Assembly (NCBI RefSeq): GCF_038396675.1
Contig: NC_088931.1
Location: 41,766,001 to 41,830,000 of the forward strand
Source of the DNA: Hydra vulgaris
Lineage: Eukaryota; Cnidaria; Hydrozoa; Anthoathecata; Hydridae
DNA length: 64,000 nt
Direction: 5' to 3'
Made by a program: the position numbers and the translations under genes
Shown: piece after piece, positions 21,992 to 34,659 of the stretch
Layout of the letters: each line of letters opens with the position of its first letter
Position numbering within the stretch: the first letter of the stretch is position 1
The notes under the pieces: generated by a model
What the model saw: the letters and a program-made list of their open reading frames with translations, nothing else
Databases searched by the model: none
What the model was told of the DNA's origin: nothing

Positions 21992-24900
21992 CTAAAAAAA
22001 AAAAGAAGTAAAAACTAAAAACTAAATACTTTTTTTTGAAATCTGAATAAGAATTTCAATTTAAATCATTTTAAGTCTAACAAACTCTTCAAAATGCAAT
22101 TTAGTGCTTTTGTTAATATTTTATTAAACATTGTTTTAGTTACCTGCAGTTTAGATAGATATATAACAAGCAAATTGTATAATTTGATATTAGTTAATTT
22201 TCACTAGGTATGATTTAGTTACTAAGTATTGTTTAGTTATTTAATATAGTTCAGTTAGAATGTTGACTGAGTAACATATATTACATTTGTTCCCATTATC
22301 GTAATTAGGTAGGCTTCTTTTTGTAAATTTTATACTTTTTAATTTTTTTTTTAATATGTACTTTAAAGTACATATTTTATAGATTTAATAATTATAATTA
22401 AATAAGTTTAGATTTCTTTAATTTGATAAAAAATAGCGTCTTTTTTATAACTTTGTTTCCTATAGTTTTCGCTGTTTAAATAAAGTTTGAGGTCGTCAGA
22501 ATATATGGCGGAGGAGAGGGGTTAGCAATTTTGAGGCAATTCGCTATATAGGGAAGGGTAATCAATTTTGTAACACGAAATTACTTTATACTACTTTCCT
22601 TTTAAATTCAAAATATTATGGTATTTAAAGTTAAAAATTGTGGGATGTAATTTATGGACGACACCTAAGGAAGACATTATACATGTGAATGTTTAAAGTT
22701 TTAATCTTTTTTATTCCAGTTTTAAAAAATGCTATTAAAAAAGTAACGTGGTAATGTTTATAGATCTTAGTAAATTTTTAATGAGCTTCTTTTTACTTTT
22801 ACTAGAGTAAACTTTTCGACTAATCACACCTATTTGTACTTGAATAAAATATACCCTAAGTAACAGTACTTTTTCTTGAGCACAAAATTTTGTTACCTCT
22901 GGTTATTTATTATTGTTTTATATTTCTTATACATATTATTGCTGTAATTGTAAGTTTTAACATTTGAAATAAATGAAAAAATCCTTTACCACAAACAACT
23001 TTAATTTTTGAAATACAAAACTAACTAAAAAAAAATTCATTAAACAAACACTTAGTCTCAAAAAGTCTAAACATTACATACTCCATACATAAATTTTTTG
23101 AAAAACTGATTGCTTAAAAAATTTAACTTACCAGAATTTGAGACCAACTCAATATCATTTCCATCAATAATAATTTCATCTTTAGTTCCTGATAACATGC
23201 AGACAACACCTGGTTTCATCTTTACAACTCGATTGTATTTTTCACCAAGATAGTTTCTAATTTCTACTACGCGCCCTTCTTCCATTATATTTAGATTAAT
23301 GGGAAAATGAGCATAAACTGATCGCATTTTGTATCGAAAACCCTGATTAACAAATAAAAAACACTTATATAATCATTACTTTAAAACGTAATAGAATATA
23401 GCGGCTTTCATTATAGTTTTCTTAGCATATCAGCAAGTAAATGGTATCAGGGGTAAATGATATCTTAAGCATTTATTTAAAAATTGATATATTAAATTTC
23501 AAATACCTAGATAATATTAACTACTTGAGAGATCCCTAACATTTAACAAATCAAAATCTTAAAATAATGCTTTCATCAAACCCATTATCTATATTGTAAC
23601 AAAGTACAGAAATGTTTAGGGGAAAAAATAAATTTTTTTCCTTAAATTTATTAGATTTATTAAATAAATTGATTGTCAAAGTATTAACTAAGTTATTGTG
23701 AATTAAAACTTTTTAATCCCATTAAAAATGAAAACAAAATTAAATAATAGAAAACTTGTTATAAGTTTTCTGACTTGGCCAGGAAAGCGTGTGATTTCAC
23801 ATCCTAATGTAACCACGCAAATACAATTTGATTTTAAAAACTTGACCACGGCTGTTGATATGTTTTGAAAATTTTTATGCATTTTAAAAACGCTCTGAAA
23901 AATTGTCTTGATAAGATAATCTAAATTTTGTTTGGAATAAATAACTTTGAATCAATAATCTTTACTAATGAATTTTTTAAAATTTTTCTATTCAGAGACA
24001 TTTATAATAAAAAATACATACTTATATAAATATAAATAATATCTCTCGCTCTCTCTCTATATATCAGGGATCCCACACACTCACAAAAAAAAAATAATCA
24101 AAATTCCAGGACCATTTTTCTACTTTTCCAGGACGTTTCCTCGAAGAAAAATTTTTTTTAATAGGATTTAGCTATAAAATATTAGAAAAATTAATGTCTT
24201 CTTCTGAAATAAACCATTTTAAAAGATATAGAATAAAAACTTTATTACCACCTGAAACTAAAATTTTCATAAATTTATCTTTCTAATAAAACACAAAACC
24301 AAAAGCATAAAATAGTGTAGCGCAGCAGTAGCATGCTTGCCTTAGAAACTAAGTATCCGTAGTTTAAACCCACCTCTGGGCATATTTTGCAACATCTGTT
24401 ATGAAGGAGGCGTGAACTTCTTTTTAAAAACATTTAACTAATTTAAAAATAAAAAATATGAAAAATTCTAAATCAATCATATAATTCTTATCATGTCAAG
24501 CATTTTTACAAATATATTAAGTAGAAGCAACTAATTGTGTAGTATACTTTACATTTTGAAATATTTATCTTAATCAAAATTTTGTTTACATTCGTGAGAG
24601 GGAAAATATACTTTATTATAATATTATTCATAAATCAGAACTATAAAATTTAACCTCTTAAAATTCAGTTTAAAATTTTAACTATGGAAGCCATGTTACT
24701 TAAAAATATGGTTAAAAATTTTGAAATTTAAATCCTTGAATTTAAAAAATTCCAGGACTTTTTCAGGATTTCTGAGAAAAAAAATGAAAAATTCCAGGAC
24801 TGTGGGAACCCTGCACCATGCATACATATAATTTGTTAATATTTTTATAAAAATTATAAGCAATGATTTGTTACTTTATTTAAATGCATTTCAATAATAT

Positions 24901-27900
24901 AAAAACATAATAATCAAAGTTATTTAATTGAAACGACTTGCAAAAAAGTTAGTCTTTTTTTCTTATTCTCAACATAATTTTTTTACTTTTCGAGTGAATT
25001 AACTTTAATGATTCTTATACAAAGTTTAGAGATCATTGTTGTTTAAAGTTGTCGCTTATAAATTTTTTTAAATTACTTTTTTTACTTCACTTATAAAAAA
25101 TCTTATATAATTAATAGCAATTAAATATTAATAGCGATTAAATATTAATAGCAATTAAATATATATAATAGCAACTAAAATTTATACAACTTTCAATAGT
25201 ACTTTAATTAAAACAACCAAATATATTTAAAAGAGTTTTGCTTATATAAAAATGTGTTAAAGTTTATTTTCAACATTATTAAAAACTAATTTTTTAGCAC
25301 ATTTGTTAAAAACTGCGGTTAAATTGTCAAAACAAAATATTATTTGCGTGGTCATATAAAGACTTGAAATCACACGCCTTCCTGACCAAGCCTGATCAAT
25401 TCTTATGTAAATCATACCAACATAGGCCTAAAACTAAAATTTTAGTTTTATTACTATTTTAAGTAAAAGAATACAATCAATGAGACTTTGTTTAGAAGAT
25501 ATATTTTTCATAAGTAAAATAAAGTATTTCAAAGTCTGTATTGTTAAAATTATATACTTGCACTTTTTAAAAAAGATTTAAGTTTAAAATTTAGCAAAGG
25601 AAAGATTTTATGGAAAAGGTACAAACAGATACCTTAACTGAAAAAGATACAATTTAAATACATTCATTAAAGTTAATGCACTACCTCTACATAAATCAGG
25701 CTTTTACAACCCTTTTTTTTGCTAAAATATTTGAAACATTTTAGTATCAGTTTTACGTCAAAGTCAAAAAAGTTGTGATTTCAAATTTAATATCAACCTC
25801 AATATATTGGAGAAAATTAATATTAATATATTTCAAAATATTTGAGGAATTAGAGTTAAATTTTGTTGCGTTTATTGCAGACATGCGTTAAGATACCAAC
25901 ATAAAAAACAGTGTATGGGAGTGTACTGACATTAAATTATTATCAAAGGTATAATCATTACTATTAATAATTAAGTTTTTATCTCCACACTGAATTTCAA
26001 ATAATAACTTTTGATACCCATGTATCTACTTTTGATACTTGATAGATTTTATCAGAGGGATGCAAAAAAAGAAGTTCAGTTTAATAAATGCCTGCAAACA
26101 TTTTTCAAGCAAGGTGCACAGCAGCTTCTAAATCAAATCTTCTAAATGCCTTTTTCCATACATTTTTATCACGCTCTGGATATTATACATTGTATAAAAC
26201 TATACCTAACATAAGTAATATTGAATGAGACACTGATGTTAAGCTGTAAGGTGTAACACCTAATTTTAAAAAAATAAAAAGGCAACTGAGAGTACATATA
26301 TATATGAAAAAAAATTAACTTATTCCTCTCACATCAAGGGTTGTGCTATAAATTTATTTTGTCAAGGTTTTGGCTGGAATCAATTTTTGGTGAAGCATGC
26401 ATTTAATATAAACATGAACATGCCCAAATTTATTTTTCAGACATAAAGCAAACACATTTCAAATGACAAAAAAAAAAGCTGCCTCTATCCTTTTTTATAT
26501 CTTAAATGTTTAGTTTAGATTTCACTTTCCCAATATAAACTCTTGATCAAAAAAATTTTATTATGCAATATTAAAAATTAGGTAAATAAAATAGGACTCA
26601 CACCACCAACATCATTAGCAGTGCATACTAATAAATTAGAAAAACTCAAGCTAAAAGCCAAAAGCAATTTATCTCCTTATGGTATAATTGATAATACCAG
26701 TTATCCTGCAGTTAAGCAGTATAAAATCATTTACTTTATTAGCTTGGATAAACTTTATGTTGATAAAGTGGAATTTAAAACATTGTAACTAATAATAATT
26801 AACTAGTAAACATTTCTAAAAGTAATTAAACTTTAAATACAGTTAAAAGAAACATCTTTTAAGCATTTTTTTAAACTCTTAATGTTTCATAACATTAAAA
26901 AAATCTTAACAGACTAAAATGTAAAAAGCTAAGAAATATATTATAACTGCATAATAAAAATGATAAAATTCAAATGATAAATTATTCGAATAATAAGTTT
27001 CACACAGGATTACTTAATAGTACTACTTACATACTGTACTCCTTTGATCATGTTATTGATATGACTGCAGATAGTTCTCAAACAAGCCAACTGCTTTCTT
27101 AAAGCAAACCAAACATCAACACGAATTGTTTTCTTGTTGATAAAAGTCAACTCAAGATTAAGATGATTGAAATTTCTGTGCAAAGTACCACGGCGCCCTT
27201 TAACTGTGATAGATCGACCATTCATCTCCAGAGTGACTGGAAGTAGAAATAAAAAAACACTAGTTAAAACATAATTTTTAAATGTTAGCATTTAGGAAAG
27301 GCTTTGTCAAATAATAAAGTTTAATAAAAGCATCTGCTTATGCAGACGCTTTTATAAACTTTATAGTAAGACAAAATTACATTATTAAGCTTTATTAAAT
27401 TTTATAAAACTTTTTTCTAATCAAATAAATATTTATATAAAAAAAACTGTTAAAAAAAAATTTATATATATATAAAAAAAAAAAAAAAATTAAACTTTAT
27501 ATTGTTTGCTTGCTTTTGCAATGATTTTTTCTATATTAGCTCACACAAAAAGTGTATATAAAAGCCCTAGAAATATTTTTAACCTATACTAGGAATATAT
27601 TTAATTTATTCCTATAATATAACCTCTAGAAATATTTTTAATATAGACTAGGAAAGAGTTTTCAACCATAAACATGTGCGTTTCCTAGTTATAACAATAT
27701 CCTACGCATTGCAACAGTTGAAATTATAAATTTTTTTTGCAAAACAAAGTTTATTCTAAGTAGCCTAAAGGTTGTGGCTTGAGGGATCGCATTAAACCTT
27801 CTTAATAAATATTTATTGCAAGTTATGAAATATACATCTCACCATTGATCATTACTTGATTAAATACTAGTGATGAAATGAATAGTCAATGTATTAAAGT

Positions 27901-28233
27901 AGACCAGTAAAATGACCTCTTTAACAGTAATAGATTGTTTGATTTTTAAAATATTTAGCTATATCTTTGATTAATTGAAAAGTGAATGCAGTTTAGAAAA
28001 CAAACTATTATTCTTTCAATTGTGATTATATTCGTTAACTTATGACTTTAAACTAGATGCTAAGTTGAGGGTATAACCATTTTGTACATTTTAACTTATT
28101 GCTAACAACCAAAAACTTTTTAAACCAAATCATAAGCAGCATATAAACATACAAAAATAAAGATATTAGGATATATTTGTAGCTGACCTCCATCTGGAAT
28201 AACAATCGTCTCACTAGCCAAAACGGTCTTCAT
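21885..28233 (-). CDS. RPL9: 60S ribosomal protein L9 (uL6), four coding exons
   Basis: Encodes a large-subunit ribosomal protein. Coding exons on the minus strand are 28233-28188, 27236-27031, 23342-23132 and 21991-21885 (stop TAA at 21887-21885). They total 570 bp, giving 189 aa (the human protein has 192). All three introns have GT donors and AG acceptors and the phases match. The protein begins [15 protein letters not shown]; recognisable family stretches are [18 protein letters not shown]-like [48 protein letters not shown] and [16 protein letters not shown]. uL6 contacts 28S rRNA near the sarcin-ricin loop and stalk base. Intron 2 is 3.7 kb and packed with repeats. No stop or frameshift is seen, so this looks like the live gene and not a retrocopy; a processed pseudogene would lack introns. 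Confidence 0.95.
22488..22673. repeat. small repeat with GTCGT-type inverted ends, in RPL9 intron 3
   Basis: The left edge AGGTCGTCAGAATATATGG is imperfectly mirrored by the right edge, which reads AGGTGTCGTCCATAAATTAC in reverse complement. A related pair lies at 36421-36637 (GGGGTCGT ends). Probably a MITE family; boundaries are approximate. Confidence 0.45.
23132..23342 (-). CDS. RPL9: RPL9 coding exon 3
   Basis: Acceptor AG just above 23342 and donor GTAAGT just below 23132. Encodes [16 protein letters not shown] through [10 protein letters not shown], the conserved central half of uL6. Starts in phase 0 and ends after one base of an Ala codon. Confidence 0.95.
24065..24813. mobile_element. 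0.75 kb hAT-like non-autonomous element, nested
   Basis: The ends CAGGGATCCCACA (left) and CAGGGTTCCCACAGTCC (right, reverse complement) are imperfect TIRs. Copies of AATTCCAGGAC lie near both ends as subterminal repeats. The CAGGG tips resemble hAT ends. No clear 8-bp target duplication because the left flank is TA repeat. It carries a tRNA-like block. Confidence 0.6.
24312..24385 (+). repeat. tRNA-like SINE fragment
   Basis: Box A-like TAGCGCAGCAGT at 24318 and box B-like AGTTTAAACCC at 24361, spaced as in tRNA-derived SINEs. No full tRNA fold is obvious. Confidence 0.4.
27031..27236 (-). CDS. RPL9: RPL9 coding exon 2
   Basis: Acceptor CCAG just above 27236 and donor GTAAGTAG just below 27031. 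Encodes [18 protein letters not shown] through [15 protein letters not shown], the N-terminal uL6 repeat. Confidence 0.95.
28188..28233 (-). CDS. RPL9: RPL9 coding exon 1 with start codon
   Basis: ATG at 28233-28231, encoding [15 protein letters not shown] and the first base of a Val codon, followed by the donor GTCAGC. A TTTTCTAG sequence ends 11 bases upstream of the ATG. It could be an acceptor for a 5' UTR intron or for spliced-leader addition. Confidence 0.9.
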
Positions 28234-28244
28234 TTTCTTTGACT

Positions 28245-29180
28245 AGAAAACTAAATAATTTATCAAATCGTTAGATGAGAATAATATAATCAAGGTTTGA
28301 AAAGATCTTTAAAAAAAATAACGAAACAAGATTGCTCAGATAAATTCGGATACAATTTATAATAAACTTATTTTTTTAACTTACTGACTAATGGCCTAAA
28401 TTCATAAAGAAATAGGCTCATGCGACAAGCTGAAATTTACACGAAATTTGTCTCGATTTTATATGAAAGATATTTTCGGTGACCTCAATGATCTCAAAAA
28501 AAAAAATGATTTGAAAAAAAAAAATCACTATTTTAAAATCATCTATCTATAAAATAAAAACAAAAAAAAAAACAACGTGAAAGTGTAATTGTACAAAAAG
28601 CAAGGGCTTTATCTTTTTATAAAAAGTTAAACACCTAATTTAAAGTTGTAATATTTGTTTCCAAAAACCCTTTTTAAACGTGAATGCTTTTTCAAAAGCA
28701 TGAAGCAACAAAAACGCTTCTTTTTTTTTTTGTGGAAGGGGGGGGGGGGGAAAGTTAAAATAGTTCTCTCTCAAAAATAAAGAGAACTTCAAACTTTTAT
28801 ATGTTTTTATACTAATGATGTGATTATGATTAGTGTAAAATATTGATATAATGATCAGTGCAAAATAAAATGGATGTTATGTAAAAAATTACGGTGATTG
28901 AAGCAACTTAAATATTAACCTAATCTTTTATTATTATTATTTTTTTATTGAGTTTATTTTGCCCTTTACTATAAATACACTTTGCATATATTTAAACAAT
29001 AAAATAGGTAGCTTAAGCGAAAAAAGACATAGTTTGTTTTACCACCGTATCCCATTTTAGTCCAGCGGAAATTTTTATATACCGTATTCCGTATTAAAAA
29101 GAAATATATATACAAACTAGAAGATAATATATAAAACTGTTTAAATAGTAAGAACTGCAATGTTAAGATTAAAACAGGCG
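28245..29180. other. upstream region of RPL9, no other gene seen
   Basis: Should hold the RPL9 promoter and 5' UTR on the minus strand. A poly-T/poly-G run lies at about 28717-28750. No TATA box or TOP start can be assigned with confidence. Confidence 0.4.
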
Positions 29181-29967
29181 TTTAAGAAGCAACTTTTTGC
29201 TTTTAACTTGTTCTTTAGGTTAAAACTAAGAAAAAAAAAAATGGGTGGCAAAAAATTTTTTACACTTGGTGCCGGGACCCATGACGTCAAAGTTATTAGT
29301 CAGCAAAAAATATAGTCGTAAATTTAAAAAATATGTGTTATACGAAAGAACCTGTCAAGCGGAACAAAAAATATGTAAAAACCATGTGCTGAAAAGGTTT
29401 CCTTCCCAAGATAAACTATTTATAAGAATGTATAAATACAGACCCAGAATTTACAGACTCGCATAAAAAACTAAAAATTGGTTCTTTCATTCCAAGTTTG
29501 TTATATATCAATGATGCATTTTGTTAAAAGAGTTGTTATTGATATGAATTTTTTATTAAAAGCAATTATCTATTACATACAACGAGTGAAAGTTCGTTCT
29601 ATGGGAGTTTAAGTTGTTTCATTGGCATGTTTTTTAATTACTATTAATACTCTATGCTACTTTTCTCAAAAAGCGAATGATTTTTTTGTTTTTTAATGAA
29701 GCAAGGCTATTAAGCATCATCATTTTGATAGCAATATGATGATGCTTAATAGGAAGGCTATTAAGCATCATCATATTTTTTGTTTCGCTTGACAAGCTTT
29801 TTTGTATAAGATGTATATTTTTTAAATTTGCGGTAATTTTATTTTGTTGACTGTAATAGCTTTAACGTCATGGGTCCCAACCCCAAATTTAGAATTTTTT
29901 TGGCACCCATTTTTTTCATCTTAGCTTTAACCTAAACAACAAGTTGAAAGCATAAAATTGCCTCTAA
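29181..29967. mobile_element. 0.79 kb MITE with about 100-bp TIRs
   Basis: The left arm (TTTTAACTTGTTCTTTAGGTT, then AATGGGTGGCAAAAA and GGGACCCATGACGTCA) is mirrored at 29870-29967 (TGACGT-type core, TGGGTCCCAA, AACCTAAACAACAAGTTGA). The centre has an imperfect duplicated stretch, TTAAGCATCATCAT, at about 29709 and 29760. No coding frame. Right end appears cut by the next element. Confidence 0.7.
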
Positions 29968-30009
29968 CATCCCAGTAGGCACAGCGACGTGACAAAAACG
30001 TGAATTTCA

Positions 30010-30260
30010 CGTTATTTTGGCACGTGACAATTAGGTGACTTTTTGGTCCCCATGAAATGACCAATTCACGTGATTTATGGACGTGTTTTTCACGTTACTT
30101 TTGGCACGTGATATTTAGGTGACTTTTTGGTCCTCATGAAATGACCAATTCACGTGATTTATGGACGTGTTTTTCACGTTACTTTTGGCACGTGATATTT
30201 AGGTGACTTTTTGGTCCCCTTAAACGGTCTAAAAGACGTGCTTTTTATGTTAATTTTGGC
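30010..30260 (+). repeat. subterminal tandem repeat, about 84-bp unit, with CACGTG palindromes
   Basis: About three units sharing TTTTGGCACGTGA, TTAGGTGACTTTTTGGTCC and ATTCACGTGATTTATGGACG. About fourteen ACGT cores fall between 29985 and 30260, mostly within CACGTG, GACGTG or CACGTT. Confidence 0.8.
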
Positions 30261-30589
30261 ACGTAATATTTAAGCAATAACTATGCTTTATAATTACAAT
30301 TATAAGTGTTTGGATTCGTGTAAAGAAAAAAAACTCATTGTCGAGGAAATATTTAATACGTATTAAAATACATGGTTTTATTAGTCAGTATATTAGTTCT
30401 TGACATAAAAATTTTTAATTTGTAATAAAAGCTGCAATTTTGTTAAAATATCCTCCTTATATCCAATAAGTAATAAGTACGAAGTCGTAGATCTGCAACT
30501 TACGAAGAGCACGCTTCAAACTTATATATCTATTCTCCCATAAAAGCACGCTTCAAACATAATCTAACGAATCAGTCGATATTTTCTTC

Positions 30590-33500
30590 TATAAGAGCAC
30601 GCATCAAACTTCATCTAATGAATCAGATTTAGCTGAAAAGAAACGAATAAAATCTTAAATAATAATATGATTATTTAATAATTATCTTAAATCACAAACT
30701 TTTAAAACAAATCTTACTTTGAGAGTTGCTAACTACTTTTGGCAACAAGATTTTCTAGTGTGTTATTTGTTTTCTTTTATCTAAATCATTAAATAATTTT
30801 AAGAAAACAATACTACATACAGTGTAAAAAAATAAAAGTCATTTGCCTTCTAATTTTATACTCTGATTGCTAAAAAATTAAATAAGTATTTAATAAAAAA
30901 AGATGTAACAAAAAAGTCGACAGATGATTAAAAAAAAAGAAGTACATAATAAAAAATACAAGTTTAAAAAAAAATTTTTTATCTATATATATCTATATCT
31001 AATATCTATCTATAGATTTATCTATATAAAGTTAATAACTGATAGGCGTGATTAGAAAAAGACCTGTACTCACCTTATGTGATAACATCTATGTACTGTG
31101 ATAACATGATAATTTGTTTTCTTTGTTTTCCATCTTCTTATATTTGCATCTGTTTCTGCATTAACTTGTTCATACATTAACTTACTAGATGCAAAGGTGA
31201 CAGCCCACAAAGTTGCTTTAAATGAGTAATCTACAAAGTTTTGAACAGCATTAAATGTCATTTTAGAATGCACACAAAAGTTAAAACAATTTATATAAAT
31301 GTAATAGTTATCACATAAACACAAAGCATTATAGTGGGGATTTTATATCATGATTTTCCTTATCCATGGTCAGATTTTCACCTTGAGGCGCCTTTTGCTG
31401 TGGAAACATTCACCACGGCTAAGGAGCCTCATCTACCCCTAATTATATATAATATATTAAGTATAATACTAAAAATATGTATAATAAAGTATTGTCAAAT
31501 TAGGTCACCAATAAATACAGAGTGCTGAAAATTCAACTCAGAATCAAGTTGCATTCTCCAACAAGATATGAATTAAATCAAATTCTTACTACAGAGTGCG
31601 ATCACAATAGAAGACAAAGAGAGGGTAAAGTGAAATTTAAAGTCAAACTTTAAAAGTTAAAAGGTTATTGGGTCTTACTACAGAATGATATTCCTAGGCA
31701 ATAACATAACAATACCATTGGGTCTTCCTAGTCAATAATATTTTATGCAGAACTTATCATTTGTCATGTAGCCTAATAAATTTAATATTAAATAAGTTAT
31801 AATAACTTATTTATTATCAAATTAATTACATTGACAAATTTGACAGTCTAAAATAATATACAATATGGTAGAAAAAAAAGTATACCTCGTAGTAGGGTTT
31901 GATCTTTTGCGTATTGCAATATGATAATTATCTGCCATAACGTTACACAATTTTGAACTAAGCTTTATAATATATTTATTAAACCTAAATTGATAAAACT
32001 TAGTTATAAGATAATATGTTTGGATAAAATATTATATATGTGACATTTTATTTTTGTCAAAAATGCATTGCGAAGTTATAAGATATCCTACGCCCTACTT
32101 TTTAAACTAATTATTATAAAATTACAATTATTTACATTATTGTACATTAATTACATTAATTACATTATTGTAAAAGTAAAATAAAAAGTAATTACAATAA
32201 TGAATATATAAACTACATATTTCATGTAATCATTATATTTAAAATATCCGGAAAAAATTTACGGAAAATATCCTGAAAAAATTCAGAATATTTCCCCCCT
32301 CATTTTCCCCTTAATTTTGCATTCAGCCAAGTTGTTTCTCAATTTTTTTAAAAATTTTCTTAATTTTTGTATGAATGATGACTAAAACAACATAAAAACA
32401 AATAGATGAATAATATATACTTGTTATATGTTGTAATATAAGTATGTATGGAACTTGTAATATAAGTAAAATAAGATAATCCCTGAAACTAAATTATAAA
32501 AAAATAGTAAATAAAGAATATCTTTCCAAGTTTCTAATCACAGGTTTTTATTATGAATAAAAAAAGTTCCAAAATACACAATATTTTGGCAACGTAACAT
32601 TGATGTTTTAATTAAAGTAAAATTGTCACCTGGACAAGGTCACCTAAAATATACATGATTGAAACATGAAGAAGGAAACGGGGTAAGAGCAGGCATCAAA
32701 CTTTATCTGATGAATAAGTCAATATTTTCTCCAATAATAGCTCACAACATCAAATTTAGCTCAAAAGAAACAAATAAAAACTTAAATAATAATATTAATA
32801 TTAAATAATCATCTTAAATCACAAATTTTTAAGACAAATCTTACATGGTGAGTCACCAACTGTTTTGGCAACAAGATTTTCTGGTGTTGCTATTTCTTTG
32901 ATCTAAATCATTAAACAATTTTTAACAAAGCAATGCTATACTTGAGAGAAACTTGCTTTACATATTGGAAGGTCGTCAACATTGAAAGATAAGTAAAATG
33001 CAGTTTCAAATACAATAGCATCATAACTATCTTTTTGTGGGGAAAACATCGAACAAATCCGCGTTAATAACCTGTTTTATATAGTACATAATAACAATAA
33101 AAGTCATATAATATATATAATAATAATTTCATATAACTCAAATATATATATTAATCATATAATATTCAAATAATATAAAAAAAAGAAATAAATAAGTATT
33201 AACCCTTTTTAACAAGTAAAGTACGAGATCAAGATGTCATATATTATAAAAAGATAAAGTATTTAATAATAATATATACATATATCAATAATAAATAACA
33301 TAACACATTTATTTATTGATATTATCTTGGATAAATTCTTTAACCTTGTTGATAAAAACCAAATAAAGAAAGAAAATCTATTTTGGGTTTTTATCTAAAC
33401 GACTCTTGAGTAATAATGCAGAAGTTCTGGAGACATTATTATTGCTCAAGAATCAAGAATAAGTTCTGCTAGAACTTATAATTTGTCCATGTAGCTTACT

Positions 33501-34054
33501 TAATTTGATATTAAATTCGTTATAACATAACTTATTTCGTACTAAATTAAGTAAGGAAAATGGACAAATTCGCCAGTCTAAAATATTATATCATAAAGTA
33601 GAAAAAAAGCATACCTTGTATTTGAGTTTAATCTTATTTGTGTGGCAAATAGGGACGGCAAATAGGGTACTAATTTATTTAACTTAATTTGATATAATTT
33701 AGATATTAGATATTACAACTTAAATGCATCGCGTTAAAAGATATTATATAGACCAATTTTTTTTTTTTTAATTATGATAATACTACAATAAAAATTAACT
33801 ATATTATCATAGAAGTAAATAATTATAACTAATATAATGAATACAAAAACTATACTATAAAAAAATAATTAATATAATAAAAAATATTATTTCACATTTC
33901 TTATGCCAGTTTTTTTTTAAAATAAAAAAAGTTCCGAAAGACGAGATATTTTGGCACGTAACTTTCACGTGACTTTCACGTAAAATAGTAACCTGGACGA
34001 AGTCACCTAAAATACACGTGATTGAAACGTGAATAAAACGTTGCGTGCCTACTG
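30590..34054 (+). repeat. internal direct duplication in the CACTA-like element
   Basis: Blocks at about 30590-30815, 31730-31900 and 32520-32680 recur in the same order at about 32690-32945, 33460-33625 and 33890-34035. The last block includes the right subterminal sequence (CACCTGGACAAGGTCACC against AACCTGGACGAAGTCACC), so the right end of the element exists twice. Confidence 0.65.
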
Positions 34055-34659
34055 GGATGCCAGTGCACATGAAGTACGCAGCGACCCTCACTTAATAAGT
34101 TTGCAATTTTTGATGACTGATGCGCCACGGCTGCTGCTAATAATTATAAATGGAAAATTTCGAATATTGAAAAAGATATTAATGATATTTAAGAGGCGTA
34201 GTGATAAGGCTTTGGAGCATAGTGATAAGGCAAATATTGTTTTCTTTTAGCTCCGGTCATGTAGATTTTATTTATATAACACGGCATTGCATTCTTTTTT
34301 TAAATAAAAAATAAAGACAAAATAAAAAATAAAAATAAATAAAGGCAGTCTTATTTTTTAAGAAGATGAAACCTTAAAAAATCTCAAATAAAAAAATACT
34401 ATGAAAATGAAGTAAATATAAAAAATAATGAACTTAATAGATTGAAAATTTGATTAAAAAGAAATAACTTAAGAATAGATGGTTTACAAGAAACAGAAAG
34501 TTGCAACAATTGCAAAAATGCGGTAAAAGAGCAATTTAAAACGCAACTGAAAATATCAAGTGAAGTCGTGATGGAACAACGGCCAGCACAAACATAACAA
34601 ACCAAGAACAATAGTTTTAAAAATTCCAAATTTCCAAGACAAAAACAAAATTCTCAACG

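Larger units (their letters stand above)
23757..25411. mobile_element. 1.65 kb non-autonomous element with TIRs in RPL9 intron 2
   Basis: Left arm TGGCCAGGAAAGCGTGTGAT at about 23777 and the following CCACGCAAATA are repeated inverted at about 25320-25390 (GGTCATAT, then TCACACGCCTTCCTGACCA). The arms stay similar over about 80 bp. Apart from the hAT-like insertion at 24065-24813 no gene is visible inside. Confidence 0.65.
29971..34054. mobile_element. CACTA-like non-autonomous element, 4.1 kb
   Basis: The left end is CCCAGTAGGCACAGCGACG and the right end in reverse complement is CCCAGTAGGCACGCAACG. The dinucleotide AT lies directly outside both (29969-29970 and 34055-34056), consistent with a 2-bp target duplication. 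The termini are closely similar to those of the 54319-61202 element. No transposase frame is visible, so it would depend on one elsewhere. Subterminal regions are rich in CACGTG-type palindromes. Confidence 0.7.

Noticed and set aside
23343..27030. Intronic C/D box snoRNA in RPL9 intron 2
   Set aside because: A TGATGA-like box occurs near 23575 on the minus strand, but no CTGA box follows at a suitable distance.
21885..28233. RPL9 as a processed pseudogene
   Set aside because: It has three introns with consensus borders, matching phases and no lesion.
31334..31440. Slightly GC-richer block inside the CACTA-like element as a separate SINE or gene
   Set aside because: No promoter boxes, repeat ends or protein match could be identified.
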